Source: Hymenobacter polaris (GTDB taxonomy: Bacteria > Bacteroidota > Bacteroidia > Cytophagales > Hymenobacteraceae). Taken from it: a DNA stretch of 64,000 nucleotides. The position numbers and the translations under genes were made by a program. The stretch is from the NCBI RefSeq assembly GCF_012927305.1, contig NZ_JABBGH010000001.1, forward strand, positions 868,001-932,000, in the 5' to 3' direction. Positions within the stretch are counted from its first letter, which is position 1, and each line of letters starts with the position of its first letter. Shown piece after piece: positions 35,575 through 44,643 of this stretch. The notes under the pieces were generated by a model, which was not told where the DNA came from, searched no databases, and saw only the letters and a program-made list of their open reading frames with translations.

Positions 35575-36117
35575 ATGAACCTGCTTTTACTGGGGCGCCG
35601 GCTGGCCCTGCTGGGGGCGCTTGGCGCGCTACCCGCCCAGGCGCAAACCCCGCCCGCCGCGCCGCCCGCCTCCTCGCCCCTGCCCCGTCTGTTGGCCGAG
35701 CGCCGCGTGCTCACCGAGCGCTACGCGGCGGCCAGCGCCCAGCGCCACGCCCTGTTTGGCCTCACGGGCCAGCCCAGCAAGAAGGACTTGCAACAGGTAG
35801 TAGATGCCCTGCAGGAGATTGTGGACAAGGACGGCGAGATAGTGGCCGCGCTCAACCAAACCGCCCAGCAGGCCCAAACCACCGCCAGCACCCTGCAAAA
35901 CACCGGCCGCGACGACCGCAACCTCACCGCCCAGCGCCTGGCCGAGCTGCAAAACGACCTCCAGAACAGCCGCTTGCGCGAGCGCCAGGCCGCCGCCCGC
36001 CAGCAGGCCCTAGCCGCCGAGCTAGCCGAAGCGCAGCGCGGCCGCACCGGGCGCGACGCGCTGCTGGCCGCGCTGGCCGTCGCCTGCCTGGGGCTGCTGC
36101 TGTGGCGCCGCCGCTAG
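35575..36117 (+). CDS. Secreted or anchored coiled-coil protein
   Basis: The 180-residue protein starts with a signal peptide (about 1-24, ending ALPAQAQ). A long helical coiled-coil region rich in Gln, Ala and Arg runs from about 40 to 155. It ends with a hydrophobic helix (ALLAALAVACLGLLLW) and RRR, so it may be tail-anchored with the coil outside. It is divergent from the nuclease-helicase gene. Its stop TAG (35 bases share the CTAG palindrome) overlaps the stop of the convergent gene by two bases. Function is unknown. Confidence 0.7.
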   Translation: MNLLLLGRRLALLGALGALPAQAQTPPAAPPASSPLPRLLAERRVLTERYAAASAQRHALFGLTGQPSKKDLQQVVDALQEIVDKDGEIVAALNQTAQQAQTTASTLQNTGRDDRNLTAQRLAELQNDLQNSRLRERQAAARQQALAAELAEAQRGRTGRDALLAALAVACLGLLLWRRR

Positions 36118-36536
36118 CGGCTGGCCAGCTCCCGCTGCTGCTGAGCCAGCCAGCTACCGGCCGCGCCCTCGTCAATAAACAAGGTCATCCGCACGGCCGC
36201 ATCGGGCACGGGCACGCTGGCCGAGGCGGGCAGGCCATTCAAATAATCGGGCAGCACTAGAAAGCCAATGCGCAGCGGGGTGCCCAGCTCGCGCTGCACC
36301 TGGGGCAGGCAGCGGTCCGTCACCCACACCAGGCGGCTCAGGCAGCGGTTGAGGCAGCGCCGCGAATCGATGAGCCAGTTGCCGCAGTTGTAGTGCAGCG
36401 CCGCCCGGCGCAGGGCATCGTAGCCCTGGTGCATTTCGGCATCCGTGGTAGAGTACTGCCAGCGGCCCGTGAGCTGGTGCAAATCGGGGCGGTAGGCGAG
36501 GTCCAGAAAAGCGGGGGAGTACGTGTCTAGTGACAT
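36114..36536 (-). CDS. SpoIIAA-like (STAS-like) protein, copy 1
   Basis: The 140-residue protein begins MSLDTYSPAFLDLAYRPDLH. It contains LTGRWQYSTTDAEMHQGYDAL, ALHYNCGNWLIDSRRC and VRMTLFIDEGAAGSWL. The order (strand, helix, strand with Asp, final 'F-D-E-A-x-x-W-L') is the layout of SpoIIAA-like proteins common in this group; the second copy at 47359-47856 has the same layout. Function in this group is unknown. Its stop codon and that of the convergent coiled-coil gene share CTAG. Confidence 0.6.
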   Translation of the reverse strand: MSLDTYSPAFLDLAYRPDLHQLTGRWQYSTTDAEMHQGYDALRRAALHYNCGNWLIDSRRCLNRCLSRLVWVTDRCLPQVQRELGTPLRIGFLVLPDYLNGLPASASVPVPDAAVRMTLFIDEGAAGSWLAQQQRELASR

Positions 36537-37232
36537 AAGCAGCAGCAAATCGGCGGCATCGTGGAGCGGGGCGCCGCCAAAATTACGAAGCTGAACGGAC
36601 GACTAGTTTTAGCACGATTACTTTATTATTGACCTATTTTGGGTGGCATTTTCGGGCTAAAAATCCCGATTTAGTTGCCTACACGGCCCTTTTATTCATC
36701 GGTGCCAGCATTTCCATCAATAGTACAAAACGACTACTGCAATTGCCCAGCAAGGCTACGACCACCCTTCTGAACGTGGTACAATAGCCCGTTATTTTGG
36801 ACGCACGCCGGAGGTTGATTGTCCAGCTGCCCGCTCAGTTTCTGTTGCAGACGAGGCAGGAATTAGCTAACCGCCCACTCGGGCCCGCTGAGGCTGCGCC
36901 TGGCGCGGCGGCACGCAGCCGCGAGCCAGTAGCGGCAGACAGGTAATGAGTTAAAAAACTGAGAGCGGAAGTCCTTAACGGTGAGCTTGGCTAGGGCAGC
37001 AAGCGAGGCGAAAGCTACGGCCGCACCCGGCCGGCCCCCTGCCGGGCGACTCTCAAATTGGATTTAGACAGGGTGCGGCCCCGGCGCTGGTTTGGCGCTG
37101 GTTTGCACCTAAGGGAGAAGCCTGAACTTTACCACCTAAAACCCATTCAAATTCAAGCAAAAAACCATCCCTCACACTAGCATTATACGCCACTTTGTGA
37201 GCATCTTGCGTAAGCGTGTCCACTTCCGCCCC
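36537..37232. other. 696-bp gene-poor gap
   Basis: The region is more AT-rich than its surroundings. A short + strand frame near 36600-36786 reads as a hydrophobic, Thr/Ser-rich peptide (for example YTALLFIGASISI) without a start codon, possibly the end of a lost membrane-protein gene. No RNA gene, hairpin or promoter box is convincing. The last 100 bp leads into the Imm51-like gene. Confidence 0.4.
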
Positions 37233-37592
37233 ATGACTCCCACCTATCCCTTCCGCATTGCCACCGCCAAAGCCCCGGCCGACCCCGCGCGGCAATACGC
37301 CATTGTGGCCGAGCTGTGGCAGTTGGATACCTACACTACCCTCTTCGAGGACTACGGCTACGGCGGCGACGGACTCTCGTGGCGCGAGCACATCGAAACC
37401 ATTATCGAGGAGTATCAGCCTGGCTTGCTCGACCACCTGGAGTTTGCCGAGCGCGACGATGCCTTCGTAGCTTACGCCGACAGCCTTACCGCTATTCACC
37501 AGTTTATGCACTGGGTGCTACCTTATTTCGGCGACCTAGGCAAGCTGCGCAAATACCTCAGCCAGGCCGACCCCAGCGACTTTTTTGCGTAG
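37233..37592 (+). CDS. Imm51-like putative immunity protein
   Basis: The 119-residue acidic cytoplasmic protein has YGYGGDGLSWREHIETII (about 44-61), LLDHLEFAERDDAFVAYADS (about 68-87) and a C-terminal stretch ending YLSQADPSDFFA. This resembles the Imm51 immunity family pattern (G-x-G-x-x-W near the start, then L-x-x-x-E-F-x-x-E-x-x-x-F-x-A). The match is from memory of the family layout. No toxin gene is next to it, so it would be an orphan immunity gene if correct. I chose ATG 37233 over an upstream in-frame ATG at 37197. Confidence 0.5.
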   Translation: MTPTYPFRIATAKAPADPARQYAIVAELWQLDTYTTLFEDYGYGGDGLSWREHIETIIEEYQPGLLDHLEFAERDDAFVAYADSLTAIHQFMHWVLPYFGDLGKLRKYLSQADPSDFFA

Positions 37593-37665
37593 GCAGCCCT
37601 AGGGCCCGCTGGCCGCGGCCAGGGGCGGCCGGCCGGCCCCAACAGCCGGGGGCGCCACTTGGGCG

Positions 37666-38811
37666 CTAATCGCGAAAAGGCTTGGCCCCAATGGGCAGCT
37701 TGTAGAGCTGCACCGGAAACTTCACCGTTTCAACGCCTTTTTGAAAGCCAGCCGTGCGGTTCATCTGGGGCACGGGCAGCCACAGGTTGCCGGCGTGGTC
37801 TATCCACATGGCATCCACCCAAATCAGGTCGGGGCTTTGCACCAGGGTGCTGCTTTCGCCGGCGGGCGTCACCTTGAGCACCCGCTTCTGGTTGGCATCG
37901 GCTACGTACAGGTTGCCGGCGGCGTCGATGGTGGTGCCGCCGCAGGTGGGCGAATTGAAGAAGTACGTGACGCGCGACGCAATTTTTGCCGAGGGCAGGC
38001 TAAAATTATCGAGATATTGCGTTTCGACGCGGTACATCGGGCCCGCCGCGGTTTGGAAATAGTAGTATTTCCCGTCGGGCGACACTTCCATCTGGTCGGC
38101 GTGTAGCTTCACCAGGCTGCCGTCGGGCTTCAGCATCACCTTACCCTCGCCCACCATGGGGCGGCGCGCGGTGGTCGTGCTGTCGTCTTCGAGCACGCGG
38201 CGGCTCTGGCCGGTTTTTTGGTTGAGCACGATGAGGGCCGGCGCCCCGGCATCGGTCACGTAAATCATATCGCCGTGGAAGCGCAGGTCGTCCACGAAGC
38301 TCTTGCGCTTCACCAGCTTATCGAGCGGAATGGACTTCACCAGCTGGTTTTTGGTGATGTCGAAGGCCAGCAGCTTGGGGCCGTGGGCAATGGGCGGGGC
38401 ATCGCTTTTGGGCGTGCCCGTATCTACTATCCACAGCAGGCCGTCGGGGCCGAAGCGCAGCGAGTTAGTGCGCACGAACGCCGTGCGAGCCGAGTCACCC
38501 TCCTTGGTCCAGGCGTTCCAGGCGCGGGTGGGCCAGGGCGTCACGCGGCCGTTCTTCAGCTCGCCGATGCGGGTGCCGGGCGTACCCTCGTTGTGGGGAA
38601 ACAGCACGAATACCCGGTCGTCGTCGCTCACGGCCACCCCGTTCCAAATAGTGTCGGAGGTAGCCACCGACACCAGCTGCCGGGCGCTGGCGGAGGTGGG
38701 CACGGCGGGCGGCGTGGCCGTATCGAACGATTTTTCGGTGCCGGGGCCGCCGGTGCAGGCGGCCAGCAGCCCGGCGGCGGGCAGCAAGCAAACGACGAGA
38801 GTACGCAACAT
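37666..38811 (-). CDS. Lipoprotein of the major royal jelly/yellow-like family
   Basis: The 381-residue protein has a lipobox (GLLAAC, Cys19). The rest is a beta-propeller: GRVTPWPTRAWNAW, NSLRFGPDGLLWIVDTG, KLLAFDITKNQLVKSIPL, FVDDLRFHGDMIYVTDAG, GTTIDAAGNLYVADANQKRV, and WVDAMWIDHAGNLWLPVPQM. This ordered set is typical of MRJP/yellow (PF03022) proteins. By family it may bind or hydrolyse a small ligand at the cell surface. The ATG at 38811 is used because it begins the signal sequence. Confidence 0.82.
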   Translation of the reverse strand: MLRTLVVCLLPAAGLLAACTGGPGTEKSFDTATPPAVPTSASARQLVSVATSDTIWNGVAVSDDDRVFVLFPHNEGTPGTRIGELKNGRVTPWPTRAWNAWTKEGDSARTAFVRTNSLRFGPDGLLWIVDTGTPKSDAPPIAHGPKLLAFDITKNQLVKSIPLDKLVKRKSFVDDLRFHGDMIYVTDAGAPALIVLNQKTGQSRRVLEDDSTTTARRPMVGEGKVMLKPDGSLVKLHADQMEVSPDGKYYYFQTAAGPMYRVETQYLDNFSLPSAKIASRVTYFFNSPTCGGTTIDAAGNLYVADANQKRVLKVTPAGESSTLVQSPDLIWVDAMWIDHAGNLWLPVPQMNRTAGFQKGVETVKFPVQLYKLPIGAKPFRD

Positions 38812-39265
38812 AAGCAAGGTGAGGAAAGCGCGGGAAAAGGCTGGTTTTTTACTAGCCCCGCCCCCGAAAGGTTGGGCCCCGCCCGAGCCCGAGTTCCTTG
38901 GCCGAGCCAAGCAGCCGGGCAGCTCCCCAAACGTTTGGGATTACAGCCGGCCGCAATCCGAAAATTTTTACGTGTTTTTTAAGCGAAGGCCCTAGGGCCG
39001 GCCTGGCCCTGCCGGGGCCCTAGAAGCCAAAAAGCCGCGTGCGCCCTAAGCGAATAGCGCCCGCGATGTGCCCGCTGGCAGCCACCCCGCCGGCTTGCAC
39101 TGCCCCAAAACCACCCGCTATTTTTGGCTTGTTCGGCTCGTGAGCCGCCGCATTATTGGGTGGCCCTGGCCTCGATTATCGGGGGATAGTGAAGGGCCGG
39201 GCCATTCAATAATCGTGGCGGGCCGAGCCCATCTTTTTCCTTTTCCCACCCTTTTTTTCTTGGTT
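38812..39265. other. 454-bp intergenic gap between divergent genes
   Basis: This is the shared upstream region of the MRJP-like lipoprotein and the GH64 enzyme. It contains many short GC palindromes (GGCCCTAGGGCC at about 38989) and a T-rich leader immediately before 39266. I found no open gene with a start, no RNA gene, and no clear TAnnTTTG box. Confidence 0.5.
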
Positions 39266-41515
39266 ATGCACCGTACACTTTTACGCGCCTTGGCGGGGCT
39301 GCTCGCCGTGCTCAGCACCTGGCTGCCCGGCCGCGCCCTAGCCCAGGGCAACAGCAACCTGCCCTTCACGATTAACAACAACTCGACCACGGCCGACGCC
39401 GACTTGTACGTGGCCATCGTGGGCATCAATACCAGCGGCGACCACGTGTGGGTGAACGCCGCCAACAGCCAAGTGCTGCCCATGAGCGCCAGCTACAACA
39501 CCGTAACTGGGCCCACCGTGAACGGCAACACCGGCCCCGGCGGCAACTCGAAGTACGCGGCGTGCTTCACCCGGCTTAGCAACATTCCCAATCGCACCTT
39601 TGCGCTGCCGTTCATTGCCGGTTGCCGGGTGTACATCTCGCGGGGGCAGCAGCTGTACTTCTACTTCTTCGGGGCCAACGGCGCGCCCTCGGGCTACACG
39701 GCGCCTAACCCCCAGAATGCCAGCGACCCCAACACGGGCATCATTTACGAAACCATTGAGCTGACTAATAACTCGGGCGGCTTCTTCGGCAATACCACCC
39801 GCGTCGATGCCTTTAACTACCCGATGGGCCTGGAGCTGACCGGCAACAACTACTACAAGAAAACGGGCGAGCTAAAGTCGGCCGCTGACATTGTGAGCGC
39901 CTACAAGGCCAACGTGCCCACCGAGTTTCAGGGCACTGTTAACAGCTCGACGGGCGTCATTTCGTTTCCTTCCAAAACGCCTGCTTTCTACGATGGCAGC
40001 AACGGCACGGCGGCCGGGCAGTACGGCAACTACTTCAAGAGCTACCTGGATGCCATCTGGGCGAAGTACAAAAGCGAGGACTTAATTTTTAACGCTGGCA
40101 ACGCGGGCGTCTTTAAAGGCCGGGTGGGCAGCGACAACCGCCTAGTGGTAGTGGGCCAGTCGGGCGCCTACAACGGGCGCACGGGCATCATCACCCGCGA
40201 GCCCACCACCCAGGAGGCCTTCGAGGGCAAAGGCGTGCTGGCCCAGCGCAACAGCGACGGCGATTGCGACCTGGTGGTGCAAGCTCAAATTACGGCGGCC
40301 GTCAATCGCCACGCCATCAGCACGGCCAGCGGGGCAGCTGGCCAGCAGGACTTCTACAACGTAAGCAGGTTCTACCAAACGGCGCCGATGAACTACTACG
40401 CCCGCTTTTGGCACCTGCCGGGCATCAGCGTCGATAACCTGAGCTACGGCTTCGCCTACGACGACGTGGCCGACCAGTCGAGCACGCTGCAAACGCCGCA
40501 GCCCACCAAAGTGCTGGCCACCTGGGGCGGCTTTGCGGGCCAGAGCGGCGGCACCGGGGGCGTAGCTACCTTCTACAAGGACTGCAACTACGGCGGCACC
40601 GCCGTGAGCCTGCCCGCCGGCACCTACACCCTCAGCCAGCTCCAAGCCAAAGGCATTGCCAACGACGACATCTCGTCCTTACAAGTGAGCAGCGGCTACT
40701 CCGTCACGCTGTATGCCGACGACAACTTTGGGGGCGCCGCGCTAGGCGTGACCGGCAACAACAGCTGCCTGGTTAACAACGCCCTAGGCGCGGGCAACTG
40801 GAACGACCAGGCAAGCTCGCTCAAAATCCAGAGCGGCGCGGGCGGCACCTTCAGCAAGCAGCTGGAGGCCGAGGCCGCCAACGTAAACAACGGGATGCAG
40901 GTCGAAACCTGCTCGGACACGGGCGGCGGCCAGGACATGGGCTACATCGACCAGGGCGACTACCTGGTGTGGAACAGCATCAACTTCCCCACCACCGGCA
41001 CCTACCTCATTGAGTACCGCGTGGCCAGCGGGGCCAACGGCGGCACCATTTCGGCCGATTTGAACGCGGGTAATATCCAGTTTGGCAACACCAGCATCCC
41101 TGGCACTGGCGGCTGGCAAAGCTGGACCACCGTCTCGAAAACCGTCACCATCAACGCCGGCACTTACAACTTCGGCATCTACGCCCAAACCGGGGGCTAC
41201 AACCTTAACTGGGTGCGCATCAGCAAGCAGGGCACGGCCCGCGTGGGCGAGGCCCTGGCCACCGCCAGCGCCGCCAACGACGAGCAGCTGGCCCTTTACC
41301 CCAACCCCACCACGGGCCCGCTCACGCTGGCCGTGGCCCCGGCCCTGGCCGGCCGGCCCTTCCGCCTGCTGAATACCCTAGGGCAAGTGGTGCGCGCCGG
41401 CCAGCTGGCCAGCGGTCCGCTCGACGTAAGCAGCCTGCCCGGCGGCCTATACCTGCTGAGCGTGCCCGCCCAGGGCGACCAGCCGGCCCTACTGCGGCGC
41501 TTCACCAAGCAGTAA
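39266..41515 (+). CDS. Secreted GH64-like enzyme with crystallin, CBM6 and T9SS domains
   Basis: The 749-residue protein has a signal peptide (about 1-27). The GH64-like beta-1,3-glucanase domain spans about 30-400: LPFTINNNSTTADADLYVAI, CRVYISRGQQLYFYFFG, TGIIYETIELTNNSG, TRVDAFNYPMGLELTG. A beta/gamma-crystallin-like repeat pair follows (about 430-525: ATFYKDCNYGGTAVSLPAG, VTLYADDNFGGAALGV). A CBM6-like domain (about 530-650: EAEAANVNNG, MGYIDQGDYLVWN) and a C-terminal Por sorting domain (LALYPNPTTGPLTL) close the protein. It is probably exported by the type IX system to hydrolyse beta-1,3-glucan. The upstream ATG at 39068 gives no signal peptide and was not used. Confidence 0.9.
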   Translation: MHRTLLRALAGLLAVLSTWLPGRALAQGNSNLPFTINNNSTTADADLYVAIVGINTSGDHVWVNAANSQVLPMSASYNTVTGPTVNGNTGPGGNSKYAACFTRLSNIPNRTFALPFIAGCRVYISRGQQLYFYFFGANGAPSGYTAPNPQNASDPNTGIIYETIELTNNSGGFFGNTTRVDAFNYPMGLELTGNNYYKKTGELKSAADIVSAYKANVPTEFQGTVNSSTGVISFPSKTPAFYDGSNGTAAGQYGNYFKSYLDAIWAKYKSEDLIFNAGNAGVFKGRVGSDNRLVVVGQSGAYNGRTGIITREPTTQEAFEGKGVLAQRNSDGDCDLVVQAQITAAVNRHAISTASGAAGQQDFYNVSRFYQTAPMNYYARFWHLPGISVDNLSYGFAYDDVADQSSTLQTPQPTKVLATWGGFAGQSGGTGGVATFYKDCNYGGTAVSLPAGTYTLSQLQAKGIANDDISSLQVSSGYSVTLYADDNFGGAALGVTGNNSCLVNNALGAGNWNDQASSLKIQSGAGGTFSKQLEAEAANVNNGMQVETCSDTGGGQDMGYIDQGDYLVWNSINFPTTGTYLIEYRVASGANGGTISADLNAGNIQFGNTSIPGTGGWQSWTTVSKTVTINAGTYNFGIYAQTGGYNLNWVRISKQGTARVGEALATASAANDEQLALYPNPTTGPLTLAVAPALAGRPFRLLNTLGQVVRAGQLASGPLDVSSLPGGLYLLSVPAQGDQPALLRRFTKQ

Positions 41516-41573
41516 GCCCGCGCGGCGCCTCCACCCCGTTTCCTTTTCCACCCGGCCCTAGGCCTCTTGTTAC

Positions 41574-41610
41574 GCAAAAAAGGCCGCCCATGCTGGGCGG
41601 CCTTTTTTGC
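41574..41610 (+). terminator. Rho-independent terminator
   Basis: A perfect 17-bp stem (arms 41574-41590 and 41594-41610) with a 3-base loop carries A6 and T6 runs. It ends the GH64-like gene and could act in both directions. Confidence 0.88.
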
Positions 41611-41655
41611 GGACCTTTGCGCCGGCTATTTCCAGCGTTTCTACTCCGTTTGCTC

Positions 41656-43065
41656 ATGCCTACCCACCGCGCGTTTGTGCGCCACCCTACCTTGCTAGCC
41701 GCGGGCGCTGCCCTTGCGGGGCAGGCGCGGGCGGGCGCGGCGGCGCTGCCAGTGGTGCGCCCGGCACCGGGGCAGCGCCGGTTTCAGAGCGTCGCCGTGG
41801 AAGCAGCCATTGCGGAGTTTGGGGCCCGGGTGCCCGACCCGGAGCTGGCGTGGCTGTATGGCAACTGCCTGGCCGACACGCTCGATAACCACGTGCACTA
41901 CGCCGAAGCGGGCGGCCAGCCCGACACGTTTGTGAGCGCGGGCGGGCCCGACTCCGACGTAATGAGTTTGCGCGGCAGCACGGTGCAGGTGTGGCCCTAC
42001 CTGGCGCTGGCCCCGCGCGAGGCGGCCCTGCGCCAGCTGCTGGCGGGCGTCATTCGGCGGCAGGCGCGCTGCCTCTTGCTCGACCCCTACGCCAGCACCT
42101 TTTACCGCGACCCCGCCCGCGTGGGCCCGGCCGAAACCGGCCAGCCGGCCCCGCTCCCCGGCGTGCACGCCCGCCAGTGGGCACTGGATGCGCTGTGCTA
42201 CCCGCTGCGCCTGGCCTACCACTACTGGAAAACCACCGGCGACACCCAGCCCTTTGATGCCGACTGGCGCCGGGCCCTAGGGCTGGCAGTCAGCACCATG
42301 CGCGAGCAGCAGCTGAAAACCGGCCCCGGCCCCTACCACTACCAGCGCGCCAGCCCCGATGCCGCCGACACCCGGCCCCTAGGGGGTTACGGCTACCCAG
42401 GGCGGCCCTGCGGCCTCATTACCTCGGCCTTCGGGCCCGGCGGCGAAGCCACGCGGCTGCCGTTTCTGGTGCCCAGCAACTTCCTGGCCGTCGTCAGCCT
42501 ACGCCAGGTCGCGCTCATGCTCGCCGACGTATACCACGAGCCGGCCGGCTACACCGAGCTGATGCAGCTGGCCGATGAGGTAGCCGTGGCGTTGCGCCAA
42601 CACGCACTGGTGCCCCACCCCACCCTAGGCCAGGTCTATGCCTACGAGGTAGATGGCTACGGGGGCTATTCGCGGCAGGATGAGGCCCCCGCTCCTAGCC
42701 TGCTGGCCCTGCCCTACCTCGACGCGCTGCCCCTCAACGACCCCGCTTACCAGCAAACGCGCCGCTTTAGCTTGTCCAGCGCCAACCCCTTCTTTTACCA
42801 GGGCCCAGTGGTGGCGGGCCTGGGCAGCCCCCGCACCGGGCCCGGCGCCGTCTGGCCTTTAGCTGTAGCGCTGCGCGGCCTCACCAGTACCGACGCGGCT
42901 GAAATTCGCGCCTGCGTGCAAGCCCTGAAAGCCAGCCAAGGCGGCACCGGCTACCTGCCCGAGTCGGTGAGCGCTACAGCGGCCGGCCCCGCCAGCCAGC
43001 CCCGCTGCGCCTGGGCCAGCGCCCTAGGGGCCGAGTTCCTGGGGAAAGCGCTTGTCAGTGGTTAG
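41656..43065 (+). CDS. GH125 exo-alpha-1,6-mannosidase-like protein
   Basis: The 469-residue protein matches the GH125 (DUF1237) layout: ELAWLYGNCLADTLDNHV near 70-87, DSDVMSLRGSTVQVWPYLAL, YHYWKTTGD, VPSNFLAVVSLRQVALML, VYAYEVDGYGGYSRQDEAPA, and SANPFFYQGPVVAGLGS. By family it removes terminal alpha-1,6-mannose. The N-terminus (RHPTLLAAGAALAGQARA) looks like an export signal. An ATG at 41590 lies in the terminator, so 41656 is the chosen start. A CCTTTGC box upstream (about 41613) may be a promoter. No lipobox is present. Confidence 0.88.
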   Translation: MPTHRAFVRHPTLLAAGAALAGQARAGAAALPVVRPAPGQRRFQSVAVEAAIAEFGARVPDPELAWLYGNCLADTLDNHVHYAEAGGQPDTFVSAGGPDSDVMSLRGSTVQVWPYLALAPREAALRQLLAGVIRRQARCLLLDPYASTFYRDPARVGPAETGQPAPLPGVHARQWALDALCYPLRLAYHYWKTTGDTQPFDADWRRALGLAVSTMREQQLKTGPGPYHYQRASPDAADTRPLGGYGYPGRPCGLITSAFGPGGEATRLPFLVPSNFLAVVSLRQVALMLADVYHEPAGYTELMQLADEVAVALRQHALVPHPTLGQVYAYEVDGYGGYSRQDEAPAPSLLALPYLDALPLNDPAYQQTRRFSLSSANPFFYQGPVVAGLGSPRTGPGAVWPLAVALRGLTSTDAAEIRACVQALKASQGGTGYLPESVSATAAGPASQPRCAWASALGAEFLGKALVSG

Positions 43066-43075
43066 TGGTTAACCA

Positions 43076-43648
43076 CTACCTAACCCCCTGCTCGGGGAAG
43101 CGGCCTTTTTTGGTGCGGTAAAAGGCTTTGATTTCCGCTAAATCCTTCTCGTAGTCGCCGGTGGGCCAGATTACGGGGCCAATGCCAGCTTCTTTTTTGG
43201 AATAGTCCAGAAAGGCCAGGATAATGGGCACGTGGGCGGCCTCGGCGGCGTAGTAGAAGCCTTTGCGCCACTTGGGCTGGTAGGCGCGGGTGCCCTCGGG
43301 GGTGATGAGGATAACCAGCTCGTCGTACTCGTTGAAGAGCTGGGCCATGCCCTCCACCAGGTTGTTGTTGCGGCTGCGGTTGACGGGCAGCGCCCCGATG
43401 GCCTTTACCAGCCAGCCCAGCCAGAAGTTATTGACCCACTCGCTCTTCACCGTGAAGCGCACGTCCACGTCCATGATGTAGAAGGCCGCCCGCGCCAGGA
43501 TGATGTCCCAGTTGCTGGTGTGCGGGGCCGCAATCATCATGCTTTTCTTGATTTCGGGCGGAATCTGGCCGGTTTGCCGCCAGCCGGTGATGCCAAAAAT
43601 AGCCTTGGCGATGTAGTACCAGAACGTAGAGGTTTTGCGGGCAGCCAT
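43076..43648 (-). CDS. 1-acyl-sn-glycerol-3-phosphate acyltransferase-like protein
   Basis: The 190-residue protein has PlsC-family motif I H-T-S-N-W-D (AAPHTSNWDIIL), SEWVNNFWLGWLVKAIGALPVNR, and ITPEGTR for the EGTR motif. By family it transfers an acyl group to a lysophosphatidate or a similar acceptor at the membrane. It is convergent with the GH125 gene. The ATG at 43648 (MAARKTSTFWYYIAK) is preferred over one 20 codons upstream, because it puts motif I at the usual distance. Confidence 0.85.
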   Translation of the reverse strand: MAARKTSTFWYYIAKAIFGITGWRQTGQIPPEIKKSMMIAAPHTSNWDIILARAAFYIMDVDVRFTVKSEWVNNFWLGWLVKAIGALPVNRSRNNNLVEGMAQLFNEYDELVILITPEGTRAYQPKWRKGFYYAAEAAHVPIILAFLDYSKKEAGIGPVIWPTGDYEKDLAEIKAFYRTKKGRFPEQGVR

Positions 43649-43794
43649 GAACGCGAAGAAGTGGCGAAAGACCGCAAAGCTAGCCAATTGTTGGGAGCCG
43701 GGCGCCACCCACGCCCCGCGCTAAGCTGGTTGCCTAGCTGGCAAGTGCTGATGCTCAGGCCCTAAGCGCCCGCAACCAGGAGTCTACCGCCGCC

Positions 43795-44607
43795 CTAGGC
43801 CCCCGGCGCCAACAAGCCCCGCAACGCCGCCGCCTGCGCCAGCGTGTAGCGGTAGCCAATGGCAAACAGCTCGTCGGCCTTGCGAAAATCGAGCGGGCGG
43901 TAGAGGCGCAGCTCGGGCGGCTCGAGCAGCAGCGCGCACTGGGCCTTGCGGCTGGCCACGTTGGCGCTGAGCGCGATTTGCAGCGTGCGCTCGACCACCC
44001 GGCGCAGCGACGGAATGCGGCCCTCGCGGTTGATGGGGTTGCAGTGCACCCCCACCACGGGCGCCCCTAGGGCCAGCAGCGGCTCCACGGGCAGGTTATT
44101 TAGCAGGCCGCCATCCACCAGACGCCGCCCCTGGTACTCGATGGGCCGGTACAGAATGGGCACCGCCGACGAGGCCAGCAGCGGCGGCAGCACCGGCCCC
44201 TGGCTGAAGTACACCGACTCGCCGGCCTCCAGGTCGGTCGCCACCAGCGTGAGGGGCCAGCGCAGGTCCTCAAACTGCAAATCGGCCCCCAGGTGCCGGG
44301 CCAGCAGCTGGCCCACCGCCTCGAGGCCCAGCAGCCCGTTGCGCCCAAACACGGGGCGCGTCAGGCGCGGAATGCTGGTGCCTTGCAGCAGCCGCAGCAC
44401 CTCGCGCGGCGCAAAGCCCGCGGCGTAGAACGTGCTGGCCAGCCCGCCCGAGCTGGCTCCCGCCAGCGCCCCCACCGGCAGCCCTAGCTCGTCGAGCGCC
44501 GCCAGCACCCCTAGGTGGGCAATGCCGCGCGCGCCCCCGCCCGACAAAGCCAGGCTGAGCCCGGTGGGCGGCGCGGAGTGGCTAGTGGGGGGCGCGTGGG
44601 TGCTCAT
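43795..44607 (-). CDS. Patatin-like phospholipase
   Basis: The 270-residue protein has the oxyanion loop LSGGGARGIAHLG (about 21-33), the nucleophile motif GASSGG (Ser52) and the catalytic Asp165 in RRLVDGGLLNNLPVEPL. By family it hydrolyses acyl esters of phospholipids or similar lipids using a Ser-Asp dyad. No signal peptide is seen. It lies 36 bp after an MBL hydrolase gene on the same strand. Confidence 0.92.
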   Translation of the reverse strand: MSTHAPPTSHSAPPTGLSLALSGGGARGIAHLGVLAALDELGLPVGALAGASSGGLASTFYAAGFAPREVLRLLQGTSIPRLTRPVFGRNGLLGLEAVGQLLARHLGADLQFEDLRWPLTLVATDLEAGESVYFSQGPVLPPLLASSAVPILYRPIEYQGRRLVDGGLLNNLPVEPLLALGAPVVGVHCNPINREGRIPSLRRVVERTLQIALSANVASRKAQCALLLEPPELRLYRPLDFRKADELFAIGYRYTLAQAAALRGLLAPGA

Positions 44608-44643
44608 GCGTGCGGTAGGCGGGCGGCCCGCCCGGTTCGCTCG

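Noticed and set aside
36600..36786. Hydrophobic + strand reading without a start codon
   Set aside because: It looks like the tail of a membrane protein, but there is no ATG/GTG start with support and no upstream domain. It is mentioned only as a possible remnant.
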